Shown here piece by piece: positions 43,666 through 52,551 of a stretch of 64,000 bases of DNA (position 1 is its first letter; the number at the start of each line of letters is the position of its first letter). A program made the position numbers and the translations under genes. The stretch is from Methylocystis echinoides (GTDB lineage: Bacteria; Pseudomonadota; Alphaproteobacteria; Rhizobiales; Beijerinckiaceae): contig NZ_BSEC01000005.1 in assembly GCF_027923385.1 (NCBI RefSeq), positions 1-64,000 on the forward strand, given 5' to 3'. The notes under the pieces were generated by a model, which had not been told where the DNA came from, ran no database searches, and was given only the letters and a program-made list of their open reading frames with translations.

Positions 43666-44709
43666 ATGGCTAAAGCCGACGAGGACAAGACCCGCGGCAG
43701 GGCGCTCGCCGAGCCCGCCCCGCATCTCGCGGCGCTCTCGGAAAAGGCCCGCGACTACGCCCGCAACGCCCGCTCGGAAAATACCCAAAGGGCCTATGAC
43801 GCCGACTGGCGGCACTTCGCCTCCTGGCTACGGCGTCAGGGGCTCGATCCCCTGCCCCCGGATCCGCAGACCGTCGGCCTCTATCTCGCCGCCTGCGTCG
43901 AGGGCGGGCCGGGCCGGCCGCCGTTGTCGGTTTCCTCGCTGGAGCGCCGGCTCTCCGGCATTTGCTGGCGCTATCGCCAGCTCGGCCGCCTGCTGGACAC
44001 GGGCGATCCCCATATCGCCACCGTGCTGGCCGGCATCCGCCGCGCCCATGGCCGCCCGCCGGTCCAGAAGGAGGCGATCTTCGCCGACGAGCTTCTGGCC
44101 ATGCTGGCGGTCCTGGACAACGATCTGCGCGGCCTGCGCGACAAGGCTATTCTTGCCATCGGGTTCGCGGGCGGCCTGCGGCGCTCGGAGATCGTCGGCC
44201 TGGACTGCGGCCCGGAGCAGACCGACGACGGAACCGGCTGGATCGAGATCGTCGGCGCCGACCAGAACGGCGGCGGCCTGCTTTTGACCCTCAACGGCAA
44301 GACCGGCTGGCGGGAGGTCGAGATCGGCCGCGGCTCATCTTCCCTCACCTGCCCTGTCGCCATGCTCGAGACCTGGCTCAAACTCGGAAGGATCACCCGG
44401 GGTCCTGTGTTCCGGCCCCTCGCCCGCAAGAACGGCGGCGTCTCCGCCGAGCGGCTCTCGGACAAGCATGTCGCCCGCCTCGTGCAAAAATGCGCGCTCG
44501 CGGCTGGCCTGCGCGGCGATCTCCCCGAAGGAGAACGACGCCGCGCCTTTTCCGGCCACTCCTTGCGCGCCGGCCTCGCCTCCTCGGCGCAGATCGAGGA
44601 AGGCCATGTGCAAAGGCACCTCGGCCACGCCTCGGCGGAAATGACCCGCCGCTATCAGCGCAAACGCGACCGCTTCAAGGTCAACCTCACCAAGGCCGCC
44701 GGGCTGTGA
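43666..44709 (+). CDS. site-specific tyrosine recombinase
   Basis: A 347-residue recombinase from the ATG at 43666, chosen for GAGGA five bases upstream (frame open from 43612). The N-terminal SAM-like DNA-binding domain (YARNARSENTQRAYDADWRH) is followed by the catalytic domain: Arg in GFAGGLRRSEIVGL, His-x-x-Arg in FSGHSLRAGLASSAQ, His in QRHLGHASAEMT and the nucleophile Tyr in TRRYQRKRDRF. All catalytic residues are present. On a repABC plasmid such an enzyme often resolves multimers or integrates the plasmid. Confidence 0.92.
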   Translation: MAKADEDKTRGRALAEPAPHLAALSEKARDYARNARSENTQRAYDADWRHFASWLRRQGLDPLPPDPQTVGLYLAACVEGGPGRPPLSVSSLERRLSGICWRYRQLGRLLDTGDPHIATVLAGIRRAHGRPPVQKEAIFADELLAMLAVLDNDLRGLRDKAILAIGFAGGLRRSEIVGLDCGPEQTDDGTGWIEIVGADQNGGGLLLTLNGKTGWREVEIGRGSSSLTCPVAMLETWLKLGRITRGPVFRPLARKNGGVSAERLSDKHVARLVQKCALAAGLRGDLPEGERRRAFSGHSLRAGLASSAQIEEGHVQRHLGHASAEMTRRYQRKRDRFKVNLTKAAGL

Positions 44710-44718
44710 CGGCCAGGG

Positions 44719-45138
44719 CTATTTCAACTCCGCCGCCAGCTCTGGATGGCGGTCGAGGAGCGCCATCAGCTGGATCGTCGGGCCGCTCGGCTCGACCAGG
44801 CCCCGCTCATATTTGTCGAAGGCGTTCTCGCCGACCTTGAACAGAGCGCCCGCCTCCCGCCACGACAGCTGAAGCTTGGCATGCAGACGCCGGATCGTTT
44901 CTGGCGATGGCACGCCGTCCGCTTTCTCCTTGAGACCGCGAAGCGCCTGGTCGACGATGGCCATCTCCTTGCCGATGTGGACGCCCTCGCCGTCGCCCGT
45001 GGGATAATAGCCCGGCAGATCGACGACGACGCTTTCGCCCTTGTAGGCGACCGTAAACGGGCGCAGGTCGCGCGTCAGCGTCTCTCCGGTTTCCGGAGAA
45101 ATCATCGTCTCGGGAAGCGGCTCGTCTTTCGTCGCCAT
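44719..45138 (-). CDS. MqsA-family antitoxin
   Basis: A 139-residue protein from the ATG at 45138. The N-terminal part (SPETGETLTRDLRPFTVAYK, GESVVVDLPGYYPTGDGEGV) lacks the zinc Cys pairs of classical MqsA; the C-terminal helix-turn-helix is clear (SPETIRRLHAKLQLSWREAG, LFKVGENAFDKYERGLVEPS). Such proteins repress their own operon and neutralise a toxin encoded just upstream. Here only a 20-codon frame (45202-45140) precedes it, so the toxin seems lost. Confidence 0.8.
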   Translation of the reverse strand: MATKDEPLPETMISPETGETLTRDLRPFTVAYKGESVVVDLPGYYPTGDGEGVHIGKEMAIVDQALRGLKEKADGVPSPETIRRLHAKLQLSWREAGALFKVGENAFDKYERGLVEPSGPTIQLMALLDRHPELAAELK

Positions 45139-45221
45139 CACTTACTTTTCCTTGAACGAGACGACCGTGAACTCGATCAGCACATCCGACCTGAAATTTC
45201 CCATAGTGCAGCAATCCGCCA

Positions 45222-46559
45222 TCACCCTGCCCTCTTCCGCTCGCGCGCTGCTGCGGCCTTGCCGCGCAACAGCGCCATCAGCACAGGCCCCAGCGAAAAC
45301 TCCCCTGCCCGCGCCTTGGCGGTCAGAACGCGCAGATAGCCGCCAGCGGATCTGATTTCATCGCCCCGCTGCAGGATCGCGGCGATGACGATGGCGGCGT
45401 CATGCTCGCCCATGGCGTCCAAGGCCTGAGCCCAAGCGTCAGGCGAGACGCCGAGCGCCGAACGCACGGTCGCAGCCGCCGTTGCGAGATCGCGCCAGGA
45501 TGAAATCTCGCCCCCCTTGGCGTAATCGACGATATCCGGGCAAGCTTGCAGCACCATCCCCAGCGGATAGGTTTTGGGGGTTGGCGTGGGACGGGGCGGA
45601 GCTTCAGTTTCCCGCTTCTCCGGTTCCGCAGTCCGTGCTCCATCCGCCTCCGCTTCATCGACGATTGGCCCGGGCGGTTCGGCCCTGCCTTCTCGAAGGC
45701 TAGGTTCAAGATCAGAAATGTTTGTGGTTTGATTCTGTATGTGGCGCTCAATCTGAGACTCATTGGCGCTCTTATTTTTGATTTTAGCAAAATTTTCCAA
45801 AAGGTTACGGATTTCGGTCGCAAGCGCCGTTAAATCTGCCGCCAAAGCTTCCAAATCGACGCGTGAGAGATTACGCGCATATCGCCCGGAAAGCGCCGCA
45901 TAGCTCATGTGGCGCTGCTCCCAGTCGCCGGGAATGGCTTCTTCCAAGGCCATTTCGATCATCTTGACGATGTCGCGCCGCGTCAGCGTGATCTTTTCGC
46001 GCAGCAAAGCTATCGCTCGGTTTTCCGCCCGCACCTCTTCGGCGAGGTTCTCGATCTCGCTGGCGCGCGCGACGAGCGGTGTCAGATCAAAGCCGAAAGC
46101 GTCCTCGATCTCTCCACCCTGCCCCCTGCGCGCGAAGCGCTTGCCGTTAGCAGAGTCGCGGCGGATGATCAGCCCGGCTTCGACGAGCGCGGCGAGGTGG
46201 CGACGCAGCGTCGCCGGTGCCATCCCATGGGCGCGGATGGAGAGTTCCCGATTGGAAGGGAACACCACGACGCCAAGTCCGGGCGAATCATCCTCACTGT
46301 CCGCTTTTGGATCGCGCTGCGGCAGCGTCAGCGCTGTTTCCTGGTGGAAACTGAGCAGCGCGTGCAGCACCGACAGCGCCCGATCGGTGACGCCGATAGG
46401 CCCCTTCGCTTCGGTCAGTGCCCGAAACAATCGCCATTTATGGACAACCAGTTCGGATGCATCTGGCTTTGCCTCGAAATCTCTTGTGTTCGCCTGGCTC
46501 GCCACCATGGCGAGCGACAGCGATCGCCGCCCAAAGGGCGTCGTTGAATGTGTGCGCAT
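45222..46559 (-). CDS. repC: RepC replication initiator of a repABC replicon
   Basis: A 445-residue initiator. The conserved N-terminus reads FGRRSLSLAMVASQANTRDF, then VHKWRLFRALTEAKGPIGVT and DRALSVLHALLSFHQETALT, LGVVVFPSNRELSIRAHGMA and TLRRHLAALVEAGLIIRRDS (winged helix). The C-terminal domain ends with YLRVLTAKARAGEFSLGPVL. In this family the origin lies inside repC itself. It is the last gene of the operon, controlled by RepA/RepB and by the antisense RNA in the 208-base gap before it. Confidence 0.95.
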   Translation of the reverse strand: MRTHSTTPFGRRSLSLAMVASQANTRDFEAKPDASELVVHKWRLFRALTEAKGPIGVTDRALSVLHALLSFHQETALTLPQRDPKADSEDDSPGLGVVVFPSNRELSIRAHGMAPATLRRHLAALVEAGLIIRRDSANGKRFARRGQGGEIEDAFGFDLTPLVARASEIENLAEEVRAENRAIALLREKITLTRRDIVKMIEMALEEAIPGDWEQRHMSYAALSGRYARNLSRVDLEALAADLTALATEIRNLLENFAKIKNKSANESQIERHIQNQTTNISDLEPSLREGRAEPPGPIVDEAEADGARTAEPEKRETEAPPRPTPTPKTYPLGMVLQACPDIVDYAKGGEISSWRDLATAAATVRSALGVSPDAWAQALDAMGEHDAAIVIAAILQRGDEIRSAGGYLRVLTAKARAGEFSLGPVLMALLRGKAAAARERKRAG

Positions 46560-46614
46560 GATCCTTTGCCTCGTTCAGGCAAAAGAAATCTGCTCGCCAA
46601 AACGGCGCCGACTC

Positions 46615-46643
46615 TTGACAGCGATTCGCGGAAGTGTGATTCT
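46615..46643 (+). promoter_or_regulatory. promoter of the antisense RNA
   Basis: TTGACA (46615-46620), 17-base spacer, GATTCT (46638-46643) on the plus strand, antisense to the repC leader. The -35 is perfect; the -10 is weak (3 of 6 consensus bases). Placement about 57 bases before the terminator end suits a repABC counter-transcribed RNA. Confidence 0.55.
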
Positions 46644-46649
46644 CTTAGG

Positions 46650-46706
46650 TGCTAAACTTCGAGAAGGGCTTCCGGGACGGTGACGTTTCGGGGGCCTTTT
46701 TCTTTT
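46650..46706 (+). ncRNA. counter-transcribed RNA (incA-type) controlling repC
   Basis: Between repB and repC, on the strand opposite to them, a promoter-like pair leads to an about 57-base segment that ends in a strong terminator. The stem is GGCTTCCGGGACG (46667-46679) with CGTTTCGGGGGCC (46684-46696), a GTGA loop and TTTTTCTTTT; several pairs are G-U on the plus-strand RNA. All repABC plasmids studied carry such an RNA of about 50-60 bases, which blocks repC translation and sets incompatibility. The transcription start is estimated, not observed. Confidence 0.8.
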
Positions 46707-46767
46707 GCGTTAACTCCTGCTCATGTTTCTAGAGTGTCCCGCTGGCGCTGGACGGCGATCTTCCGGA

Positions 46768-47736
46768 TTAACCCGGGTTATTGTTCTGGTCCGCCTCGAA
46801 TTCGCGGATCAGATCCGGCAGTCGGGCTTCCAGATAGGCGCTGAAACGGCGGTTCCTCATGACGAGCCGACTCCCGGACGGCTTGGATACGAACTGTCCG
46901 AGGAGAATCCCCGCTGTAGTTTTGAGGTCGGTCGGCTGCGCGACGGTTTTTTTCTCCGCGAGACGTTCGACAAGATGGGCGAAGCGGTCTTTGGCGGTCT
47001 GGAAATCGGGAGTGGCCGTGATCTGGATCGCGTAATCGATGGCGTCGGAATTCTTCAGCCGGTCTGCAAGCGCTTGCCATCGCGTGCGTCCAATCGACGG
47101 AGCGGCACCGATCTTGAGGACGATTTCCGGCGTCACTGTTTGGATGATCGTCAGATGGTCTGAAAGGTGAGTTTTCGATACGCCAAGAGCGATCGAGATT
47201 ACCTCGCGAGCGACACCGGAGTTTGAAAGGCGCCAAGCGAAGAGGGACTTTTCGATATACGTCAGGTCCTTTCGCGCGTTGTTCTCCTGCCCCTGCGCGA
47301 TGATCAGCTCATCATCAGTGAGGCGGCGGACGACGGCTTTGACCTTTATCCCGAGCGTGCGCGCCACTCTAACTCGCCGATGCCCGAAGGCGATCTGGAA
47401 ACGGCCGTTTGTCTGCGCCGGGCGTACGAGAATTGGGATTTGCTGCCCCGAACTGCGTATGCTTTCGACAAGGGACTGGAACGCTTCGTCATCGTCATTG
47501 TCGATCCGATCGCTGGCGAATGACACGTCGAGGTCATGAGGATCGAGTTCGACGATGATCTCGCCCTTGGCAATCTGCTCACGGATTTCTTTCACTTCCT
47601 CAACTTCGTGCTGAAGTTGCTCGCCGAAACTCTTGACAGAGCCAGCCATCATGCGCGGCGGCGGAGGGCTCGCCTGCGCTGTCACAGGCCCCGCCTTCGT
47701 GATTTCGTTGAGGAGGTTTTTGAGTGGAGACTTCAT
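46768..47736 (-). CDS. repB: RepB plasmid partition protein (ParB family)
   Basis: A 322-residue protein from the ATG at 47736, which overlaps the repA stop (ATGA); an upstream in-frame start at 47751 is less likely. The ParB/Srx CTPase box shows SIRSSGQQIPILVRPAQTNG and RFQIAFGHRRVRVARTLG, and the linker NARKDLTYIEKSLFAWRL precedes the helix-turn-helix (ISIALGVSKTHLSDHLTIIQ). It binds centromere sites and cooperates with RepA. A perfect palindrome, TAACCCGGGTTA, spans its stop codon. Confidence 0.93.
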   Translation of the reverse strand: MKSPLKNLLNEITKAGPVTAQASPPPPRMMAGSVKSFGEQLQHEVEEVKEIREQIAKGEIIVELDPHDLDVSFASDRIDNDDDEAFQSLVESIRSSGQQIPILVRPAQTNGRFQIAFGHRRVRVARTLGIKVKAVVRRLTDDELIIAQGQENNARKDLTYIEKSLFAWRLSNSGVAREVISIALGVSKTHLSDHLTIIQTVTPEIVLKIGAAPSIGRTRWQALADRLKNSDAIDYAIQITATPDFQTAKDRFAHLVERLAEKKTVAQPTDLKTTAGILLGQFVSKPSGSRLVMRNRRFSAYLEARLPDLIREFEADQNNNPG

Positions 47737-48965
47737 GATTCCCTCCCCCATGCCTGGCGGATGAGTCTTTCGACCTCTTCGTTCACGGAATTTACGGAGT
47801 CGATCGCACGGTCGTACGTGTTCCGGTTCATGCTCTCGCGGCCTGCCTCGTAGAGCGTCAGACGGGAAAGACCGGCGTCCGAGATGGCAGTCGATTTGAG
47901 CATCATGTTCGTCATAACGCGATCGGCGAACATGCCTCTCAGAAATGTGACGATCTGCGTCTGGGGAGCGTCGTTCGGCTCGTAACGGGTGATCAGATAG
48001 CGGAACCAGTCAATGTGGGAGTCGCCGCCGGCATTCTCGATCACCTGCAGCAACTGTCCTTTCATCGCGAGAAACTGGCTCATGCTGGCGACATCTAGCA
48101 TCTGCGGATGGATTGTGATGATCGCGGCGGTGGCGGCGCATAGCGCGCTCAATGTCAAAAAGCCAAGTTGAGGCGGGCAATCAACCACGACGATGTCGTA
48201 GCAATTATCTACTTCACGGAGGACGCCGCTCATTCGATTAAAGAAGGCCGCGCCGCCTCCCGGCTGCCGCATGAATCTCGCGGTGTCGTGTTCAAACTCT
48301 TGAAGTTCAATATTAGCGGGAACGATGTCCGCGCCTTCCATGTAAGTCTTTCGAATGATGTCGGTCAGGTTTTTGCGCTGATCGTCGTATCGCATCGCGC
48401 CATAGATCGACTGGTCCGGGCCGACGTCATATTCAGGTTGAAGGCCGAACATGGTCGAGAGCGACGCCTGCGGGTCGAGGTCTATGGCCAGCGTGCGGTA
48501 GCCCCGCATCGCGAGATACTGGACGAGATGCGCCGTCGTCGTAGTCTTTCCTGAGCCGCCTTTAAAATTCGAGATGGCGATAACGCAGAGCCTTTCGCCC
48601 GCCCTGCGGGTCGGCATGTGCGATGCTTTGAATTCCGCGAGACGTCGGCGCACGGCGTGAATTTGCCCGAGCGTGAAAAGGAACCGGCCGCCGGGCGTGC
48701 GTTCCGGCTCTTCGATTCCACTTTCGGGATCCGATATGATCTGCCTCAAATAGGTGTCGCTGATACCCAGCAGTTTCGAGGCTTCGTTGCTAGTGAACTT
48801 ACGCAGCGTCTTGCTTGCCGAGGGAGGATAGAGTCTTTCCCGAAACTCCTGAAGTCGAATGCTCAGGGTATTCGCGTCATCGAGCGCGTGCTGCGTGTAG
48901 GATTGTCTCCTCTCGGACGAATCCACATTGGGTGCCAGCGGCACCGCAGGGCTTGCAGCGTTCAT
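47733..48965 (-). CDS. repA: RepA plasmid partition ATPase (ParA family)
   Basis: A 410-residue protein from the ATG at 48965, chosen because GGAG lies 7 bases upstream (in-frame starts at 48986 and 48998 lack this). An N-terminal helix-turn-helix (FTSNEASKLLGISDTYLRQI) precedes the Walker-type ATPase: deviant Walker A in ISNFKGGSGKTTTTAHLVQY, A' in RTLAIDLDPQASLS, and B in DIVVVDCPPQLGFLTLSAL. It represses the operon and moves plasmid copies apart with RepB. First gene of repABC. Confidence 0.95.
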   Translation of the reverse strand: MNAASPAVPLAPNVDSSERRQSYTQHALDDANTLSIRLQEFRERLYPPSASKTLRKFTSNEASKLLGISDTYLRQIISDPESGIEEPERTPGGRFLFTLGQIHAVRRRLAEFKASHMPTRRAGERLCVIAISNFKGGSGKTTTTAHLVQYLAMRGYRTLAIDLDPQASLSTMFGLQPEYDVGPDQSIYGAMRYDDQRKNLTDIIRKTYMEGADIVPANIELQEFEHDTARFMRQPGGGAAFFNRMSGVLREVDNCYDIVVVDCPPQLGFLTLSALCAATAAIITIHPQMLDVASMSQFLAMKGQLLQVIENAGGDSHIDWFRYLITRYEPNDAPQTQIVTFLRGMFADRVMTNMMLKSTAISDAGLSRLTLYEAGRESMNRNTYDRAIDSVNSVNEEVERLIRQAWGRES

Positions 48966-49361
48966 TGAGTTCTCCAAAATCCACATATCGTCGATCATTT
49001 GACGAACTGCGGGAATAGCGCGGACAGCGAATCTATCAGAGACAGCGCTTTGAACGGCATCAGGGCGCCAGCACCGATTCGTGTCAAGAGAAAATGGGTT
49101 AACGAAGTGTTAGCGAGCCGGGCGCTCGGTAATACAGACGCTTTGAACACGGACTTGCAAATAACCGGCAAAAATCAGTCTAATATTCTTGCCGAATTAC
49201 CTGCCTCAATAGATCAAATCGCAAAATATTCCGGGTTGGAGAACGTGGCCGGAATGGTTGAAATTTGGAGCTTCCATTGATTGAAAGCGTGTGTTGCTTT
49301 GACCTGCGGCACCCCACCTGCTCCCAGCTGTCACTTCTTGAGAGCCGTCGATGTTTAGGTC
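48966..49361. promoter_or_regulatory. repA leader and promoter region
   Basis: About 395 bases upstream of repA with no supported gene. It contains an AT-rich block near 49190-49250 that may hold the minus-strand repABC promoter, and an imperfect inverted repeat AGCGAGC-CGGG-CGCTCG near 49112. The exact promoter was not resolved. Confidence 0.4.
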
Positions 49362-49645
49362 GTTCCCATGTGGGAACTCCCATCTGGGAACTTTCCAAGC
49401 AACAATAAGAGTTCCCATCTGGGAACTTCATGTTGGGAACTGAAATACGCCGTGATTAGCTTTCTAATTGGTTTGGCTCGCCGCCTCATCCTTTTTTTCG
49501 TCCAGATCGCCCCGATGTCCTGCCCGATCTCTTCGACTGCGTCCTGCTCCTGAAACAATGGGGTTGCATCGGCTCCCGCGGGCAATGCCAGACGCCGGGT
49601 TTCGAGGATGCGGCGACCGCCTATGCGGCTTAGTTCGTCCATGTG
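49355..49645 (-). CDS. possible small hypothetical protein upstream of repA
   Basis: A 96-residue frame from an ATG at 49645 with natural-looking composition (DELSRIGGRRILETRRLALP, EQDAVEEIGQDIGAIWTKKR, RKLITAYFSSQHE), but its C-terminal third is just the translation of the palindrome cluster. No family was recognised and the ribosome site is unclear. It may be a remnant or chance frame. Confidence 0.25.
   Translation of the reverse strand, partial: HMDELSRIGGRRILETRRLALPAGADATPLFQEQDAVEEIGQDIGAIWTKKRMRRRAKPIRKLITAYFSSQHEVPRWELLLLLGKFPDGSSHMGTT
49362..49441. repeat. cluster of GTTCCCA-NN-TGGGAAC palindromes, candidate parS/operator
   Basis: Within 80 bases lie two perfect 16-bp palindromes, GTTCCCATGTGGGAAC (49362-49377) and GTTCCCATCTGGGAAC (49411-49426), a third with one arm shortened (CTCCCATCTGGGAAC, 49377-49391, sharing a base with the first) and a half-site TTGGGAACT (49433-49441). 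They lie about 400 bases upstream of repA. repABC replicons carry 16-bp palindromic centromere (parS) sites bound by RepB near this position, and this is the best candidate here. Confidence 0.7.
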
Positions 49646-49792
49646 CAGCGTGAGGAGACACGGGACTATCCCGAGCAAGCAGAGTAGGGGGCTGCCCTAC
49701 CCTTCGCTTGCTTCCAGCATGCGTGCGCCGATCTGAAGAAAGTCGAGGATAAGCTGGATTCAATCGTTTGCGCCTGGGTCGCAATTCGCGCT

Positions 49793-52039
49793 CTAGATGG
49801 GCAAGCAACGCCATTTGGTGATCAATACTCTGCAATCTGGATTCCTCATGCTCACGCTTCTCGATAAATTCGCGCTGTCGCGAATCTGTTGTCTCGCATG
49901 CTCATCAAGAAAGCGTCGACATGCGTCAAAATCCTGCTGATAGCCCTCAGGCAAGGGCGCCTTCTTAGTGCGCGCGATCGTCTGCGCGTAGGCGACCATT
50001 TTCGCGGTAGGCGCTTTCCGGCTTCCAGCTCTCGCGCCGCCAGTGTTCGCGACTGAGCCGAGATCCTTGTTTGTCGTTGCTCGGCGGTTTGTCGATCGGC
50101 GCTGTGTTCGACCCGTCTGCAGGCCCTTAATCTCGGTCCGATTGTTAGTCTTTCCGGTATAACGACGTCTCCCGGTTTGACTAGCTTGCGTGGAACTTTC
50201 CAAATTGATCGTTCCGCTCGATCGCTTTTGGAGCGCCTCAATCAGATCCCCCGCGGCGGCGGCAATGCCGTCAATCACCGCGCGGAAATCCGCTTTCCCA
50301 GTGACAACCTCGTCGAGACGCATTTCCCATAAAGCCGTTGTCCCGGGATCGACGAGAGCAGGGGCCGAAGCGCGCAGAAGCTCGAACAGTTGGAGTCCCT
50401 CAGGGCTTGGCGCCGCCAGCTTGCCTTCTGCAATCAGCAAGTTTTGACGCTTCAATCCTTTGATGATTTCAGCCCGGGTGGCGGGGGTCCCTATGCCCTT
50501 GGCTTCTTTGAGCCGGTCACGCAAAGCTGGATCTTCGACAAAGCGCCATGCGTTTTGCATAGCGTCCACCAGCGTGCCTTCGCTATAGCGAGGCGGAGGT
50601 TGGGTTCTTTTCGCCTCCACCTTCGTTTCCGACAGGGCTGCGGCGTCACCGTCTTCGATGGGCGGCAGCGTCTGCTCTGCATCTGAGTCCGCTTCCGCCT
50701 CGCCGGTCTGATAGACCGCCTTCCATCCAAGGCGCAGAGGAACGCGGCCGATTGCCCGAAACTCTGCCGCGCCCCCCTTTGGCAATGGAACCGGCATGGT
50801 GACGACAGTCTGCCGATATTCGTAATCCGGCTTGATGACCGCCAAGTAAGAACGGCAAATCAGTGCGAACAACCGTCTTTCGTCATCGTTCAGGCGCGCT
50901 AAGCGACTTGCCAGATCATCGAGAACGTTAACATTGGGCACGATGGCGTGATGCGAAACGCCCTCGAGCGCCTTGTCGCAGAAATGGCCCGATTTCCCGC
51001 GGCGGATCACCGGTGAGGCGATCTCCAGGTGTGCAAAACCACGCAGGCGCGTAGGCGCGGCGACGATCGCCGCCACGTCATGGATCTGGTTTTCGCTTAA
51101 GTAACGGGCCTCTGCGCGAGGATAGGTGATCAATTTCTTGCCGTCGCCGTCATACAGCTCCTGCGCGATGGCGAGCGTCTTATCTGCTGTCCATCCCCAA
51201 CGTTGGCCGCAGGTCTTCTGGAGAGAGGGCAGATCGAATAGACGAGGCGGCGCTTGTCGCTTCTCCTCGACCAAGACACCCAGCGGTCCCTGATAACCGG
51301 CCGCAGCCTTTGCGATCGCCTCGGCCTGGGCGCGCTCCTTGATGCGCATTTTCGCGGAAGGCGCGTGGCGCATCAAAAAGTCGCCGGTGGCGACGGTCGC
51401 GACGGCGACAACCTCGAAATAGTCTTCCGGCCGGAAATTGAGGATCTCCAGTTCACGCAGGCAGACAATCGCCAGCGTCGGCGTCTTGACCCGACCGATA
51501 CCGATGACCCCGCGCGCGCCTGGCGCGACTAACGTTTTCGTTGCGGTCCGGGTGAGCGAAAGATTAAAAATCTGATCCGCCTGCTGGCGGGCCACCGCAG
51601 CTTCATAGAGCGGGCGCATCTCTGCGTTCGGCTTCAGTCGAGCGAAGGCTTGCTGCAGCGTTTTCGGATCCTGCGCCGTGAACAAGGCCCGCCGCACCCG
51701 TCCGCGATAGCCGAGGTGTTCGAGGATTTCTTGGCCGATCAACTGGCCTTCACGGTCACAGTCGGTCGCCAGAATAACGTCGTCGCAGGCCTTGAGCGCC
51801 GCGGCGATGGCTTTCAGTTTTGGCCCTTTGTTTCCCCCCGTGGCTGGGCGGGTCGGATAGAGCCCCTCGGGATTAAGGACGACGCAGGACCAACTCTTCC
51901 AGGCCGCATTAACCTCTTCGGGTTCGGCCAAGCGGAGGAGGTGCCCCTCAGCCGGGAGAATTTGCTCGAAGCGCGCGCCCAGGGCGGCCCGGAGGTCCTT
52001 GGCTTGGCTGGTCTTCTCCGTAATGATCACTGTCGCCAT
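49793..52039 (-). CDS. topB: DNA topoisomerase III (plasmid type)
   Basis: A 748-residue type IA topoisomerase. The Toprim domain is at the N-terminus (TVIITEKTSQAKDLRAALGA, with VILATDCDREGQLIGQEILE). GVIGIGRVKTPTLAIVCLRE marks domain II/III, and the catalytic Tyr lies in KLITYPRAEARYLSENQIHD. The C-terminal about 150 residues are basic and low in complexity, with no zinc fingers. Plasmid TopB enzymes decatenate DNA and are typical of conjugative plasmids. The coding frame is intact. Confidence 0.93.
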   Translation of the reverse strand: MATVIITEKTSQAKDLRAALGARFEQILPAEGHLLRLAEPEEVNAAWKSWSCVVLNPEGLYPTRPATGGNKGPKLKAIAAALKACDDVILATDCDREGQLIGQEILEHLGYRGRVRRALFTAQDPKTLQQAFARLKPNAEMRPLYEAAVARQQADQIFNLSLTRTATKTLVAPGARGVIGIGRVKTPTLAIVCLRELEILNFRPEDYFEVVAVATVATGDFLMRHAPSAKMRIKERAQAEAIAKAAAGYQGPLGVLVEEKRQAPPRLFDLPSLQKTCGQRWGWTADKTLAIAQELYDGDGKKLITYPRAEARYLSENQIHDVAAIVAAPTRLRGFAHLEIASPVIRRGKSGHFCDKALEGVSHHAIVPNVNVLDDLASRLARLNDDERRLFALICRSYLAVIKPDYEYRQTVVTMPVPLPKGGAAEFRAIGRVPLRLGWKAVYQTGEAEADSDAEQTLPPIEDGDAAALSETKVEAKRTQPPPRYSEGTLVDAMQNAWRFVEDPALRDRLKEAKGIGTPATRAEIIKGLKRQNLLIAEGKLAAPSPEGLQLFELLRASAPALVDPGTTALWEMRLDEVVTGKADFRAVIDGIAAAAGDLIEALQKRSSGTINLESSTQASQTGRRRYTGKTNNRTEIKGLQTGRTQRRSTNRRATTNKDLGSVANTGGARAGSRKAPTAKMVAYAQTIARTKKAPLPEGYQQDFDACRRFLDEHARQQIRDSANLSRSVSMRNPDCRVLITKWRCLPI

Positions 52040-52242
52040 CGGGCCGCCGAATCAGAATGCCTGCAGCAAGCCTAGCGCAAGGTATAGAACAAATACAGAA
52101 CACCGAAGAGGGGGAGCCGACGGCCAGGTGGCCGACCCAATGGTCAGTGGTAGAGTCAGCGCGGCGGTTTTCCCGACAGCCTTGATCCGAGGCATGGCCG
52201 CGGCTTTGGGCACGCGTCGCCGTTCCCCCACGGGGCTGATCC

Positions 52243-52551
52243 ATGACCGCGCTGGTTGTCTTCGATATCGAAGCTGTCCCCGATCTTGAGGTGGGCCGGC
52301 GTCTGCTTGGCCAGCCGGAAGACGCGCCCGATGCCGACGTCAGGCGCATGCTCGGGGAACGTTACGCGCGCGATGGCCTGGATCCGACGACCTGGATCCG
52401 ACGACGGCCTTTTTGAAGACGCCGATGTATCGGATCGTCTCTATCGCCGCCCTCTACGCCAAGCGCGAAGAGGGTAGCGGACCTTGGACCGTTGTGCTCC
52501 ATTTTTTCTCGACCGAGCGCGTGATGGCGAACGAGCCTTTTCCAATTTGAC
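52243..52551 (+). pseudogene. PolB-like 3'-5' exonuclease gene broken by a 14-bp tandem duplication
   Basis: From the ATG at 52243 the frame reads TALVVFDIEAVPDLEVGRRL and MLGERYARDGLDPTTW, then fails. The cause is visible: CCTGGATCCGACGA is present twice in tandem (52377-52390 and 52391-52404). Removing one copy restores GLDPTTAFLKTPMYRIVSIA and ALYAKREEGSGPW, as in the predicted PolB-type DnaQ exonuclease family (DxE in FDIEAVPD). The restored frame still ends early (52551), so the 3' half is also lost. A plasmid repair or replication nuclease, now inactive. Confidence 0.75.

Noticed and set aside
46768..46779. TAACCCGGGTTA palindrome at the repB stop as the main parS site
   Set aside because: It is a single 12-bp copy within coding sequence; the repeated 16-bp palindromes at 49362-49441 are a better candidate.
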